Positions 46,584 through 58,941 of a stretch of 64,000 nt of DNA are shown piece by piece; the stretch's first letter is position 1; each line of letters opens with the position of its first letter. The DNA is from Thelephora terrestris (taxonomy: Eukaryota; Basidiomycota; Agaricomycetes; Thelephorales; Thelephoraceae), in NCBI GenBank assembly GCA_015956445.1, contig WIUZ02000003.1, forward strand, positions 1,116,001-1,180,000, written 5' to 3'. Made by a program: the position numbers and the translations under genes. The notes under the pieces are model-generated. The model saw nothing but the letters and a program-made list of their open reading frames with translations. It did not search any database and was not told where the DNA came from.

Positions 46584-47000
46584 TCAAAAATCGCGGGCCA
46601 ATATTTGGTTCTTGGCTGCAGCGACCGCCCTGCCACGTCGAAACTTCTGATCAATAATCATAATACCCTCGCCCCGCCTGAGCGCGTGCCCCTGATGAGG
46701 TAAACGCTCGGTGTCGGGGAAAAGGGCGACTTTGTGCCAATCCCGACCCCCTTTCTTCGCCTTGCCCCATTCACCACCTACCACGAATATCTCGATCATG
46801 AAATCGGGAAATTCTGCATTGGTATACGATTTACGCACGTTCAGGTCATCTCCCATAGCCGTGGTCGCTGGAACGTATCGAGGACTGCGGTTCGACATAC
46901 AGGTAAGGAACCGCGTAGAGAGTTCATCAGCACGGCTCAATGTATTTGCTGCGTGACATCGCATCGTCCTGAGGCAGAAGGGGCACATCGACCGCATCAC
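46584..47000 (-). CDS. Unrecognised ORF
   Basis: A 138-codon frame; its C-terminal two-thirds (AEFPDFMIEIFVVGGEWG, RDWHKVALFPDTERLPHQGH) has a protein-like mix of hydrophobic and charged residues. A second short frame downstream on the same strand (46278-46093) has DFVHRLKAKAAFHLRGP. I could not build a joined model or name a family. The region from 45963 to 47600 otherwise holds nothing I can support. Confidence 0.25.
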   Translation of the reverse strand: MMRSMCPFCLRTMRCHAANTLSRADELSTRFLTCMSNRSPRYVPATTAMGDDLNVRKSYTNAEFPDFMIEIFVVGGEWGKAKKGGRDWHKVALFPDTERLPHQGHALRRGEGIMIIDQKFRRGRAVAAAKNQILARDF

Positions 47001-47600
47001 TCCTCCTGTACACGAGTACTACGCTAACCTTGAACGTGTTCTGGCCGCACAAGCGCCATGCCCGTGGATGATGATGTACTTAACCAGTGACTGGCGGGAG
47101 GGAAAGATCAGCACGGGTTTCAAAAAAATTGGCACGGAAGAACCCGAAGAAAGAAAACTCCGGGCCCCGGCATACACACCCATTTCGTTCCGCATTTTTC
47201 GAAAGGAATTTATCTGGACTGCCGTACAATATACAAAGTTTTAAAACATAGGGCATGAGGAGGCTTAACAATGTTTCGTCTCATGGTTGCATTTCGAAGG
47301 AAAGGTACATCAATTCCCAGAAATTGAGGCTCGCCCCGCAAGGAAATTCATTCCGTCAAGGTAAGTCCATCTCGACTCCATCTACATAGCCCAGCGTATT
47401 TCTAATTTAATGAGATAATTGTTGGCGCCCCTCCCATCACTTCTAGCAACTGTTTTATCGTAGGCATGGCATGCAGACCGCGCGACGTGGGCCGACGAGG
47501 TCTGCGTGAATCCTGCACGCCGTGCGAGCGACGTGCTAACTGATATATATGCGGCCACCGCAATAGGTCCGATGAGGGACCGATTGGTGAACCTTTCTGC

Positions 47601-49435
47601 CTAGAAACAGGAGAATTCTACGAAAACCTGTGAGTCCTCGCTCTTGGATCCAAAGCATGAACACTGCGATGACTTACTTTTCAAAAATTTCTTGACTTTT
47701 TTCGTGAAGGAAGTTGGATTAATCTGAGTCGGAGGCAAGGCATTTCCCTTCCCCGCCTCTGAAATGCCCGCCGGATTCCGGGGCTCGGGTTCGTCTCGGA
47801 TCGGAGCTTGATGTGTATCCGCTGATGTCGTAGGTTCCGGTTCAGCCGCTCGAGAGCCCCCAGCAACTGTATCTTGGGGTCCTGGTTTGACTACATCCTG
47901 CGTGTCCCGTGCACGAGGCTTGGCGTTGTCGTTGGGGAGGAGTTCAGGGCCCGCTAAAGTCCAGGTTGATGGCGCAATTGGAAATTCTTGAGCTTCCGAG
48001 GTCCCACGTTTCTCCGGGAACCTTGAAGATATAGAATGGGTATCGAGCGTCCGACGTAGATTCGATGGGCTCACGATGTTTGGAAGAAGTCGAGTAGTTC
48101 GGCGGTAGTTGGTCGCTTCCCTGAGTCCTTATCCCAGCACCTCTGCATGACCTTCCATAACCCATCGTGACTCAAAGTAACCGGTCGCTGAGGACGTTTC
48201 CCACTAATTATATCACACAAAGCCGCTTGGGTATTTGTAAGGAATGGGGGGCGCCCTGTGAACGTCTGTTTGAGAAAAGGAAGTTGAGAAAACGTCCATG
48301 TAAAACTCATTGTGTCAATACCTCAACTGCGACCATCGCAAACGTGAAGACATCTCCCTCCTTGGTCGAAGCTCCGCCTTGCAAGACCTCTGGTGCCGCC
48401 CACATTGTCGTGCTTGCGATGGCCGAGTCTTGAGGACTGCGTATTGAATCATCTCCCCGAATGATAGATGTTAGCCCAAAATCCGTGAGACGGGCATGGC
48501 CGTCCTTGTCAATCAGAATATTGGCCTTCGAGTCCATTTGGATCATTAGCCGACGCCGAGAAAACTTGCGGAATGAAAGCTATGTCACTCACACCTTTCA
48601 GGTCGCCATGTATGATTCCACAGGAGTGGAGGTAATGAAGGCCGTTCGCCACATCCCACAGCTTCGAGATTCGGCGTTCAGAGCGAGATGACGTGGAAAC
48701 GGATCCACTCACCAGACCGGTTCGATCTGCCTCTGGGTGTTTCTCCACGTATTCGGTTATCCTACCATTCTCCATCCAATCACAAATTATCTCGAACGGC
48801 GGTGTCTTAGTAGGAACTCCAAGGAAAGGAACGACGTTTGGATGGCGTAACCTCTTCCATACAATAGCTTCCCGGTGAAATGCCTACAGGCCCCGGTGAT
48901 TCAGTGCAGGTTACCGGCGACGAACAACGGGTGTACGAACCTTCATTGTGACACCACCAATGTCCTGTGAGTATAATCTCAGAACCTTGACGCAGACCAT
49001 TTTCCCATCAAATTCCCCCTGGTATACGTCGGCGAAACCCCCGGCCGCGACTGCTCTTTCGCTTTTCGAAAGCATTCCATCCGGAATAAGGCAAGAAGAT
49101 GGGAGAATTCCGCGGTTGCTGCATGTACTCTGCAGTCTGCGGAAAGTTTTCCGAAACAGATCGTCATTGGTGGGGAGGTGATTGAGTGCCTGATCAGGTG
49201 GAATCAGCACTGTTAGATGTGGGTACTCGACTTTGCCCACGTTGTCCAAGAGCTCTACGAACTCCTTCAAATCATTTCCTTGTAGGCCGTGGATGTGTGG
49301 CTTCAGGTCTCTGTGATTGAGAAGTCCCAGGAGGTGACCTCGATACTCGTCGTCGGAGGGGCTGAGCCCACCAAGCCGCCGTTGGATGTCCAAGGGCGGA
49401 GTTGCCATGTTGGGGGTGGCAAGTTGCGACGGCAC
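47601..49435 (-). CDS. Gene M: single-module TKL kinase, related to the second modules of I and L
   Basis: Start at 49435 (MPSQLATPNMATPPLD), which corresponds to the inter-module linker of genes I and L: LLNHRDLKPHIHGLQGND, EFVELLDNVGK. Then LQSTCSNRGILPSSCLI, AAGGFADVYQG, VCVKVLRLYS, PNVVPFLGV, IIHGDLKG, LTDFGLTS, WAAPEV, RPQRPVTLSH, LLDFFQTS. All key kinase residues are present, so it is likely active, unlike the second modules of I and L it resembles. The tail is Pro/Glu-rich, then basic and Cys-containing (KKVKKFLKSKSSQCSCFGSK), stop at 47601, consistent with membrane association. It may have arisen by loss of module 1 from a two-module gene, or represent the ancestral single form. Confidence 0.75.
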
Positions 49436-50492
49436 AGTTGGGCGTGTCTTTTTAGAGGGTACCCGAAGAGTGAAGCTGGGGTGGGAGTCGCCAGCAAGTA
49501 CACTGGATATATATCAAGTGGGTTCAAGACGGCCTCGACTGAACCTCATGGGACGGTAAGTAGGGAAGACTGCCATCAGATATCTGGCTTTCCATAATTT
49601 CTCCTGTATCTGGCACTTCCGAAGGTGCTGTAATCAGTCACTCTGAGTCACTGGTCACCAGTCAAGGGTCGCGGAACCAGCGCCAGCCATGGCTTTGAAT
49701 GAAGAGGTCCAATTGGCGAAGACGGGAAGCCTCCACATAACCGTCGCCCTATCAACGAAATATGTACACCTTGTACAACGTTGCCAATGCTCGGTTTGCA
49801 CCCTACCACGTGGCAACATTCCACGAGTCAACGGTGCGCAGTTATTGGCAATATTAATACAGCCCCAGCCCCCCAAATAACACCCAATCACTGATTCATT
49901 TACTGCCGTATTAGTGAATCCCTTGAGGTCAACTCTCGCTGGGAACTACTGCCGCTGCAAGGAGTTTCGTCCCGTGAGCCATGAGGTTGTCGCCCGACGA
50001 AATTTGAAGAAAAAGTCGCCCGTTCACCGCATTTCAAAAGCTGACAAACTTATATATAGCGACTGGAGTTCGATCCCTTAATCAAATGGAATCAAGCCAA
50101 TTTGTGTGGCCTCTCAGACGGGTACCCACGTTGAGTGACCCACATCGACCGAACTTTTCAGTCCCATCCAGTCGTCTCCTACCGAGCTTCTCACCTGGAC
50201 TGAAATTGACCGGATATAAGGTGCTCGTGCTTTGCCAGCGCGACAGTTTGACTAGGCATGTAACTGGTTGCGCATGACGGAATGCCGCTGACGCGAATTT
50301 TCTGATATGCTACGTCCGATTCTCCAACCCTCCGGGTCGTGGGAAATACGTGGTGTTTCCTGGAAATCAGACCTAGCTTGGAACCGCACTTCATCTCAAT
50401 AATAATTGCATGGACCCTGGTACATGGCTCATATATAATACTTCGTCATATCCGATGAAACTGAGAACTCAAACAGCGATCGTCCGTATTGC
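49436..50492. other. Intergenic, no supported gene
   Basis: Only short, unsupported open frames. Nothing else seen. Confidence 0.4.
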
Positions 50493-52337
50493 CTACATCG
50501 ACATACCACCCTTTGCGTATTTACAAGAAAGACGTGACGTTGGGCGGACCCCCTTCGGGAAAATGGTCTTGCATCGTTTCAAGAACCGCTTCCAACGTCC
50601 CGAACTCTTATGTTCTTCGTGAGCTGGGGCGGCATTTAGATGCGAGGCCGGTGTCACCCTCTCGTTTGAGGAGGAGGAACCCTCGTTCCGGACCCCGACT
50701 TCCCCCATTGGATCCGGCGGTCCATTGGGTTGGTGTTGTTGTTGATGGCCTGGCGTTTCAGGCCGAAATGAAACCTGCGAGCCTGAGGGCTGCTGGGCGT
50801 GGGTATCGGGACCGGAAGGTCGGCGCCACGTACTTGTAGAATTCCGCGCGGTGGACCCTGTCGCACCACCAATCGATGACTCTGATGCGTGCAGGGTGAC
50901 GCTCTCTGCACGTGTTCTATAGGATTCAAGACACGGTGAGCACCATCGATTGTCTAACCTAAAATAAGCCCAAGCACCCACGTGGGACTTAATCGCGCGA
51001 TGACCTCCGAGATTGTTGCGCGCTCCGCCGGTTCTTGACGCCAGCACTTCTCTATACAATTCCACACCTCCGTGGTTAAACCACGCTCTTCCGCGTCCTC
51101 GGGTAGGCAAGGGCGCCGAACGAACACGAGGTTGGTCATTATAACCTCTTGCCTGACCTGGCCCCACGGTTGTTTCCCTTTGTATATCTGAAAAGAAGGA
51201 TCAGCGAGCGCAGGAACAAATATTCGGAGGAACATGCCTCAAAAGCGACTAGACCATAACTGAATACATCTGCCTCTTTGGATATCCAGCCACAATCCCG
51301 CGTCTCAGGCGCAGCGTACATGGGGCTATAATCGCGAGCTTTGCGTTCCCCGCCTCCACTCGGGTTTTCGATGATTGAGTTTCCAAAATCCGCGAGACAA
51401 GCATCGCCTTTGGCATTGACGAGTATGTTTTGCTTGACCTTCGTTAATATTGTGCTAACCTAAGCAAGGTCAATGAAATACTCACCGGCTTTAGGTCCCC
51501 ATGGACCACCCCGCGGGAATGAAGATAATCAAGACCCTTAGCGACACCGAATACCTAGAATATCGGTTGACGGGCCTTGAACCGTGCGGTCACCCCCCGG
51601 ATACTCACTAAACGAGTTCGGCAAGCAGAGGGGTCCTTTTTCTCTTCCAAATAATTCATAACCCTCCCGTTCTCCATTAATTCCATGACTATTTGTTTTG
51701 GTTCGATCGTAGCGCCGAGGCACTCTACAATATTCGGATGCTTCAACTGCATCCAGACTGCAACCTCCTTGTAGAATGCCTGCTACGTCGTGAGTTGCGT
51801 ATTCGGGCCACCACGGAGGGAGGGAGAGTTTATCACCTTCTCGCGCCTTTCCTTACCGTCCTTCCCCTCCTGTGCTACGAACTTGATTCTCTTGAGACAC
51901 GCAGTTCTTCTCTGTGAGTTTCCCCCCACGATTTCTCCCCTAAACACCCTAGCAAACCCCCCAGAAGCGAATTCCTCCGGTTCTGCTTTCAGATGCGGAT
52001 CCCCCACAGGAATCTTGTATGAGCCAGGAAGCCAGCTGAGTTGGCCGCAAATGCTCCACAGTGCATAAGATGCCTTCTGGGCTAGACTTGTGCTCAAGTT
52101 TTCAGACTGGAGCACCTGATCGCGTCGTCAAGAGAAAATGCCTCGGATGAAACGAAGAGGACCGACCTCGTCCAAGAAGTCAACGAGTCTCTCCAACCCA
52201 GGATCATTGGGGTTGCCTGTGATTGTTCTGTACTCGTCGCTTTCGAGGATCTTTGTGAAATCGCGCTCGAACTCCCCTGAGGTTTTGGGACTTTGATAGA
52301 GGTGGAGGAGCTTCAGAGAAGGGGGCATCGTGTCCAC
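50493..52337 (-). CDS. Gene O: single TKL-type Ser/Thr kinase, divergent class
   Basis: Start at 52337 (MDTMPPSLKLLHLYQSP). N-terminal helices ERDFTKILESDEY and LERLVDFLDEVG, then LWSICGQLSWLPGSYKI, SGGFARVFRG, beta3 ACLKRIK, PNIVECLGATIEPKQIV, GVVHGDLKP, QNILVNAKGDACLADFG, YAAPETRDCG, DVFSYGLVAFE, KCWRQEPAERA. HGDLKPQN is closer to classical TKL kinases than the HGDLKG of the neighbours. One intron (before IYKGKQPW) appears to use GC...AG. The C-terminal region is Ser/Pro/Gln-rich and ends in a basic cluster GRWKRFLKRCKTIFPKG. All key residues are kept: likely active. Confidence 0.75.
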
Positions 52338-53711
52338 AGGGAAAGAAAGCGGGGGATGAGTGTGGAATGAGCCGTTACATCCATGGTCATCTGTTATATA
52401 TCATGCCAAAGCGACCAGAACCATCACAGCTCGCTATGTACGCTGGAGCGTATCGGTATAGCGACTTTCACGGCAGTGCGCATGATTAGCTGGTTTGGAT
52501 CATCCGGAGAGCCGGTACGCTCTAACGGGAGATCGTCCCATAGCCCTCGGAAGGGATAGTACCCGGCTCGCGGGAGTCGTTGGACACACGTGTCGTAGTG
52601 CACGACGGTGTCACTGGAAGGGAAGCGACACAGAGACGCCTGCTGACGTGATCAGACTCATGGGAACCTTGAAGCTTAAAGTCTGTTGACCGACAGCGAG
52701 CAAAGGCCTAGTCAATCACGGAGAAAAATTCTTGAACCCGTGACACTTTCCATGCACCTCTGTGGTTATGGTGGAAGGGGTAAGAAAGATTAGAAAAGGC
52801 CTGAGAAAGTTTGTTAATATCCAAGTTGAACCGGGATCCCACGTGGACCCACAGGATGAAGTTAACGTCCTGCTTCACGCTCTCTCGGTTTGACTCGTTG
52901 GATGCGAGCAGCTTTGCGCCTTGCCGCAAACCTGTCCTCGCACCCCAATTCAAAGCACTTGGGTTGGGTAATACCCACTCAAGCAATCACAGACGGAGCT
53001 CATCCGCGGCGACCAACGTTCCCGGTTCCACCGGTCATCTCCCCTGGCCGTGTAAGGAACACCTTCTGTGCGTAATTTTCCCAATCACGCGTCCCACCCA
53101 GGCTCTCCGAGCAGTGCATACAGAACGTTCTGGAAATATCATTCGTAATAGACCCCAGACCCGCAAACGGGTTCTAGTACAACTGGTAATCAGAAGCGCT
53201 TCAGCCCGCTGAGTACACTCCTCGCTTTGCACCACAGCCCGTGCTTTTTATTTCGGTCAGGCGGTAGGGAATGTCCCGAGAGCCCAGAGGGAGGCACACC
53301 GGCCGTGGACCCTTCGTCAGCATCCGATCTCTTGGAGCCCTGGTTCTCCATCTTGCCAGAACCTCCATCAACTCCACTGTTATCTGTCCAACGCCCCAGT
53401 TCAGATCAGCGAAACAGCAATGAAGAGGCAAAAACGCACTATCAAGATCCGACCGTCTTCCCGGCAACTGACTTTCAAGTTTTTCGCCAGTGAAGGTGTG
53501 AGTTGTCCCGTGAGGGCTTGCGCCATACCTCGTCGGAAGCAGTGGCGAAAACCCAGATCCATGGTTATTATCGTCGATTAGAAAAGCAGAAGGAGAATTT
53601 TCCCCATCGTTCACGCTTGTTACGGGCCGTGATAATCTTCCTGAAGATGTCGGTAAGATATCCGACTTGTTGTCGATTCTGTGGGGGCGCGTGAGCTGAC
53701 AATTCACCGTC
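52338..53711. other. Intergenic, no supported gene
   Basis: The largest open frame (53201-53746 minus) overlaps the end of gene P and has no family features. A decayed tail exon of gene P cannot be excluded. Confidence 0.4.
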
Positions 53712-55001
53712 TTAATTTGGAGAAGCAGACAGGTCCCCAACGACATCCTCCATCTTTGGGCGCTCTTCTGCTGCCCTACTCCAACACTTTTGAGTCAATT
53801 CCCACAAGGCGGCTGTAAAATTTGGGTGACTGGGCCGTCCTGGACGTTCCCCGTCTATAATGCGCATGACAACTTCTGATGACTTGGCTTCTTTGAACGG
53901 GACTTCCCCAGTAAAAACCTTGACCAGTATAAGATGTTCGTCATTCCGAAGATCGATGGCCACCCTACCTCAATCACAACCATCGCGAACGAGTGTACGT
54001 CGGACTCCTTGGTCACCATCATATCATTTTGCAAGAGCTCAGGCGCAGTCCACCGGACAGTTTGGCCGTGGCCTCTTGAGGTGCTCTGAGAGGAGTGAGA
54101 ACCCCGGACGATTTTTGCGAGGCCGAAGTCTATGATTCGTGCGGTTCCGGACTCATCAATCATAATGTTTTGCTATAGTTGGCCCTGTCAGTCATGATGT
54201 GCCGGGATCACTAATCCACGCACCCCTTTGAGATCTCCGTGAACCACTCCCTTTGAATGGAGATAAACAAGACCTCGTGCGATGCCAAGTAACTGAGGGG
54301 AGGGATGAGGTATCGCGCTGGAGGCAGCAAAATACACCTACAAGGCTAGAGAAGTCTGTATCCGGATTACTCCTTACATGGTGTCTCAGTTCCCCACAGG
54401 GCATCCATTCTGATATAAGTTGAGGTGGGTCAAAAGTGACGCCCTTAAAAGGTACGATATTTGGGTGATTTAGGTATTTCCACACAACAGCCTCTTTGCA
54501 GAACAGCTTCAAGATGCGTCAGAGAACAGTGATTGTGCGAGAGACTATGCGAATGTGGCACCTCTTTAAGTTTCTCATGGTCACATTCAACGGTCCTCTT
54601 AAGACGCTTGACGCAAACTTTAACGCCGCCGATGGACCCTTCGAAGGCGTCACAGAACCCGCCTTCCGGTTTCGGAGGCCCGCTGGGAACCAAAAGGTCC
54701 TTTGACAAGTCGTAGTTCGTAGGAAGAATCTTTCGAGAGCTACATATCTTGCGCAACACTTGGAGGCGCTTTCTGGATGACCCGCTAGAACGATCCAGAA
54801 GAACGAGGATCTACGAAAGACATCAGATAGACCCGTTGGCATGAAGAAGGATCCTACCTCGTTCAGGTGGTCCACGACCTGGAAGATTTCCTGCTCTGGA
54901 AGCCCCTGAAGCTGACCAACGTATTCTTTATCATGGAGGAGCTCGTCGAGTTTATCTGGAGATGACGCGTCCAAGTCATAGAGACGCTGCGCTAGGGACA
55001 T
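53712..55001 (-). CDS. Gene P: single TKL kinase
   Basis: Start at 55001 (MSLAQRLYDLDASSPDK). Helices DELLHDKEYVGQLQGL and VVDHLNE, then VLRKICSSRKILPTNYDL, EGGFCDAFEG, VCVKRLKRT, PNIVPFKGVTFDPPQLI, GVVHGDLKG, NIMIDESGTARIIDFGLAK, VRWTAPELL, DVHSFAMVVIEV, VFTGEVPF, GERPGRPSHPNF, stop at 53712 (DLSASPN). All catalytic residues are kept. No long tail. Introns of about 45-110 nt at the family's usual places. Confidence 0.8.
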
Positions 55002-55577
55002 GACCTGCGGGATCGCTCAAGGCTCGGGTGAAAGAACAAGTCGAGGCGCGGGATGAGGGTATCTGTAATGAGAGACACCGGCAAGGCTGGTCCACGCACC
55101 CTAGCCACGACGCAGACCAGCGGGTCTAGGGTGCGTTGTACACGCGACTGACACTGTGGCTTATCTGTAACAAAATGGGCGTCATTGTGCATTGGGAAGG
55201 TGCAAATGTCCAGACCGGATTCTCGCTGAGCCGGATCAAAACCAAACCTGCAGGATCTGTGTTACCACGACCCCGCTCTCAAAGGTTCCGAATCTAACAG
55301 TGATGTCTACTGGGCGCTGTGAGGCATCGAGGATGCAAACGTCCGAAGCGGAATCATGATCGTAATTATGATCCTTCACTAGCTTCACTTGCCATCACCT
55401 CGATGAGCTGTAGTTTTCGGCTTTCAGGAAACCACCCATGGGATGGTCGTTGGAATGTGGCAATCGTCTTCATTTAAATCCTCGAGTAAAAGACGAGAGG
55501 ACCTGGCAGTCATCTCGCTGCGTGGTACAGAACAAGTTCGAGGGGTGCCGCCCCCTGTTTTTACAACCAAATTAAAC
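55002..55577 (-). other. Region paralogous to 63200-63450
   Basis: About 55250-55560 has the same layout as 63170-63450: LQLIEV blocks, a following acidic stretch with a hydrophobic ILDA/ILID core, and a conserved DNA stretch CACCTCGATGAGCTG with AAACCACCCAT. It may be 3' exons of gene R or of a small unknown gene. Bases 55002-55250 show nothing. Confidence 0.3.
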
Positions 55578-58500
55578 TCATAAACATGTTTTAAAACTGT
55601 CAGAAACAGCAAAATCCTGCCTCAGACTCGGAATCAGTGTGAGGATAATGTGTAAAGGTCGACGACACATACCCTTCTTTTTGATAGGTCCATCGGGCTG
55701 TTCGAACACGATTGGGGGAGCCTGGGGCACAGCAGCCGCACCGCTCGCTTCCGGCTGAGATCGGTCGGGGGGCTTAGTCCTGGATGCCAAGTCGTGATCT
55801 GCTATCCAAAGGAATAAGATCAGAATGGGGCCAAGGTCACAAAACGCATATCACAGACTAGGAGCGTTCCCAGTTGGATTGCCGTTCACGCCAGAGGATT
55901 CCCTTCTCGAAAGCTGCCTTGGAAGGCGACCTCCACCCGGATTCACGGGGTCGGGATGAGAAGTGCTCTTGCCTAGATTGCGAGAATCGGACCCTGCGGA
56001 TCGACAGTCATCTCCTCGGTGATAAAAGCGCAATACGAAAAAGACGCACCGTGTTGCCCTAGATGATCTTGAGATGCGTTCCTCAGCAGATCCGTGCCTA
56101 CCCGAGATGTGATGAGGCTTCAAGGGAAAGACGATACCGAGGTACACACGGGAGGGATTCTGGCTTCTGCCGCCTCTGCCGTACCCGTCAATCAAGTTGA
56201 CAGCGGAGCCTCCATACATGTCAAGCGACAGGTATTGGGAAGATGAAGAAAGAAAATGGCATACGAGAGGCACTGCGAGTATCCTGTCGTCCCCCGGACG
56301 AATAACTTCTTTCACCGGCGTCGACATGGTTGACATCAAGGCCTATGCTATTCTGAACGAAGGCGGACATACAGACGCGAATAGATGACTCACGAGAACC
56401 TTCTTTTCTCGATCTGTTACTGTCGCCAAGCGTATTCTGTAGGTTGGTACGAGACTTTCCAGCTTCACCCTTGTGACTGTAGCCAACCTGGCCTTGGTTT
56501 ACTGCGTTGTACTCATGACTAGCTGGCAATTCGTGTCCTGGCGTTCATCGAAATAGATTCGGAGTCCAAGGCTGTGAAGAGAAAAATACTCACGAGAGGC
56601 GTTCCTTGTGACATAACCATTCATCCCAGGAGTGTCCTTTTTTGAGGTCCGCCTAGAGGGGGGCCCTCCGCCCGTATCAACATGGGAAGCGCTCTTGCCC
56701 GTGTTCAGCAGATCGGTCTCTGCGGAATAACGGTCATTCCTCGGCCACCTAAGCGTGACGCGAACGGAGCTTACTCGATTGGCTGTATTGTGCGAGGTGA
56801 TCTCGAGAGGAGTTTTTCAGCAGATCCGTGCCTATCCGGATGTGATGAGCCTCCGGAGCAAGACGAGAGAGAGATACGCACGGGAGGGATTCCGGCTTGT
56901 GGCGCCTCGGTTGATGCCATCCCCTAAATTGAACGCCGAACCTGCATCCGCGTCAGCCAGAGAGTGGGGGAAGATAAAAAGACAACATACTAGAGGCACC
57001 GCGATTATTCCGACTTCCCCCGGCCCAATACTTCCCTTCATCGTCGTCGTCTAAAACGAAAAGGTCGAGGTCAAGCCCAACGCAGGTCCCTGCAGCTGCG
57101 AACATGAACTCACGAGAACCTTTGCCACTGACATCTCTTTTCGACCTGTTCCTGCTAACAAGAGTATTCTGTAGATCTGGCTTTCCAGCTCCCCCACTGG
57201 TGCGACCGTAGGGCTGGGATGGTTCCATATGGCCGGGTGCACCAGGATCTTTAGGCACAGGAGATATATCTGATGCTGCCGTATCCTGACGTTGTATCGG
57301 AAGGGCATTTACATTGGAGTTGCCTCGCTGTTCGCCAGGGTGGTAGTGATCTGCCCAAGATGACGGGACACGCGAAGGTTCCCGAGAGACCCCGTGCGGC
57401 CCCGTTCTCTGGCTCTCATGCGCCGTCAATCCAACGTGATTCACTGGGGCGTTGGGATTGCTGTGGTCAAACCGCTGGGAGGAAATTTGCGGGGTGGGGC
57501 TGGGAGTTGCCGACACCGAAGAGGAAGCTATATGGGGCTGGGCGATGATCGGAGGGAGATTCCTTTACAAGAAACTCGATGAGATCAACCATTTTGCTAT
57601 CCTGGATCAACCGAAGAAAGGGGGACCCACGTGATGCCCAGAACACTCAGTATCTTTGAAACCTCCGGACGCAAGTGGGGGTCCTGGTTCCAGCATTGTT
57701 GGATTATTTTCCACAAGTCATTCGTGAGCTCCTGGTGGGTTGGTCGTGGCGGGCGCTCGCCCTTCATTATCATGACCATAGCCGCTGCAGACGGGCTACG
57801 ATTGAAAGGGACGGCACCGGTGAATACCTGTGACAATCCAAGTCGGTGATAAGCTGAAGCCCGACGAGCACACCCATCAGTGATGTGACGCACTTCGATC
57901 ATGACCATGGCAAATGAAAAAACATCTGCCTCTGTGCTGTGTGACCCCTCCCCGCCCAGGATCTCTGGTGCGGTCCATCGGGGAGTATGAGCTGGCTCTC
58001 CCGCTGTGGATCGGAATGAATCAACGTTCTGAGTGACCGTGGCAAGGCCGAAATCTGTGATCCGGGCGCGACCGGTGGCATCCACAAGGATATTTGGCTG
58101 TGCACGCGTGAGCACTGTCATGGAAAAGGGTCAAATAATCACGTACTCCTTTTAGGTCACCATGAACTACGTTACGCGAGTGAAGATAGTAGAGGCCTTC
58201 GGCAATATCGCGTGCCTGGGGCGGAGATGAGAATGTGAGCAAGCGTCAAGGGAAGGACACCCACGAGATCACGACGGTTTGCATTCGAGTGCTGTATAAT
58301 GTACTCCGTTAGGTTTCCACCCGGTATCCATTCCGAAATGAGTTGGAGGGGGGTCTTGGTCATGCCGAGAAGAGGAACAATGTTTTTGTGGTCCAAGCGT
58401 TTCCACATGATAGCCTCTTGGTAAAGGGTCTGTGGGTCTCGTTAGCAGCAGGGCATAAGAAAACGATGAGTATCAAGGACCTTTGTAGCCTCCTCAGGAC

Positions 58501-58941
58501 CCTTTGTTAAGTACATCCTAACCCGTTTGACGCAAACCTTCGATCCGTTGAGTGTCCCTTCATATACATCACCGGAACCTCCTGATGCGACGGGTTGAGC
58601 ACCGACGGCCAAAGATTGAGAGGCAGGCGTGTACGATTTGGGTAGTATCATTCTTGCACCGCATGTGTTCCTAAGCTGTCGCAAACATCTCCGGAAACCG
58701 GGGCCAGCAGGGTCAAGAACATCAAGAGCCTACGCGGGCTTGAGCGGGAAGCGAAGAATGAGGCACAGCGACGTACCCTGTCCAGAAACTCGGCAAGTTC
58801 CACGACATCATCACTGCCGATGCCTTTTACCCATGTTCTGTACGCCTGTCCTTGAAGGACGTTGCTGACCTTGTCGTCAAACCCGGAAGAAGAGGGTTTG
58901 AGGCGAAGGAGCTGATCCAAGGGATTGGGATCGGAGGTCAT
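55578..58941 (-). CDS. Gene R: TKL kinase with a long repetitive C-terminal tail
   Basis: Start at 58941 (MTSDPNPLDQLLRLK); a TATAG lies about 40 bases upstream. SGFDDKVSNVLQGQAY, LRNTCGARMILPKSYTP, SGGSGDVYEG, VCVKRVRMYL, KNIVPLLGMT, NVVHGDLKG, NILVDATGRARITDFGLAT, PRWTAPEI, DVFSFAMVMIEV, GERPPRPTHQEL, CWNQDPHLRPEVSK: all key residues kept. Reading on without splicing gives a stop at 57597, but a short intron joins VLGIT to KMVDLIEFL and a second joins that to RFDHSNPNAPVNHVGL, so the tail belongs to this gene. The tail holds two tandem copies of a multi-exon cassette (57200-56600 and 56480-55870) and may end with PIKKKG/DFAVSDSF near 55578; the exact 3' end is uncertain. Confidence 0.7.
55862..57130 (-). 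repeat. Tandemly duplicated exon cassette in the tail of gene R
   Basis: About 57130-56590 and 56410-55862 align in the same order and orientation. Shared peptides: LQNTL-x-NRS; GSA-x-NL-x-DG-x-RG followed by NPSR; TDLL-x-N-x-S-x-DHL; and a GKS-x-SH...GGG exon. The intron positions are copied too. A third copy lies at the right window edge (63840-64000). Confidence 0.65.

Noticed and set aside
53201-53746. 181-codon minus-strand frame
   Set aside because: It overlaps the end of gene P off-frame and has no recognisable domain; a tail exon remains possible but unsupported.
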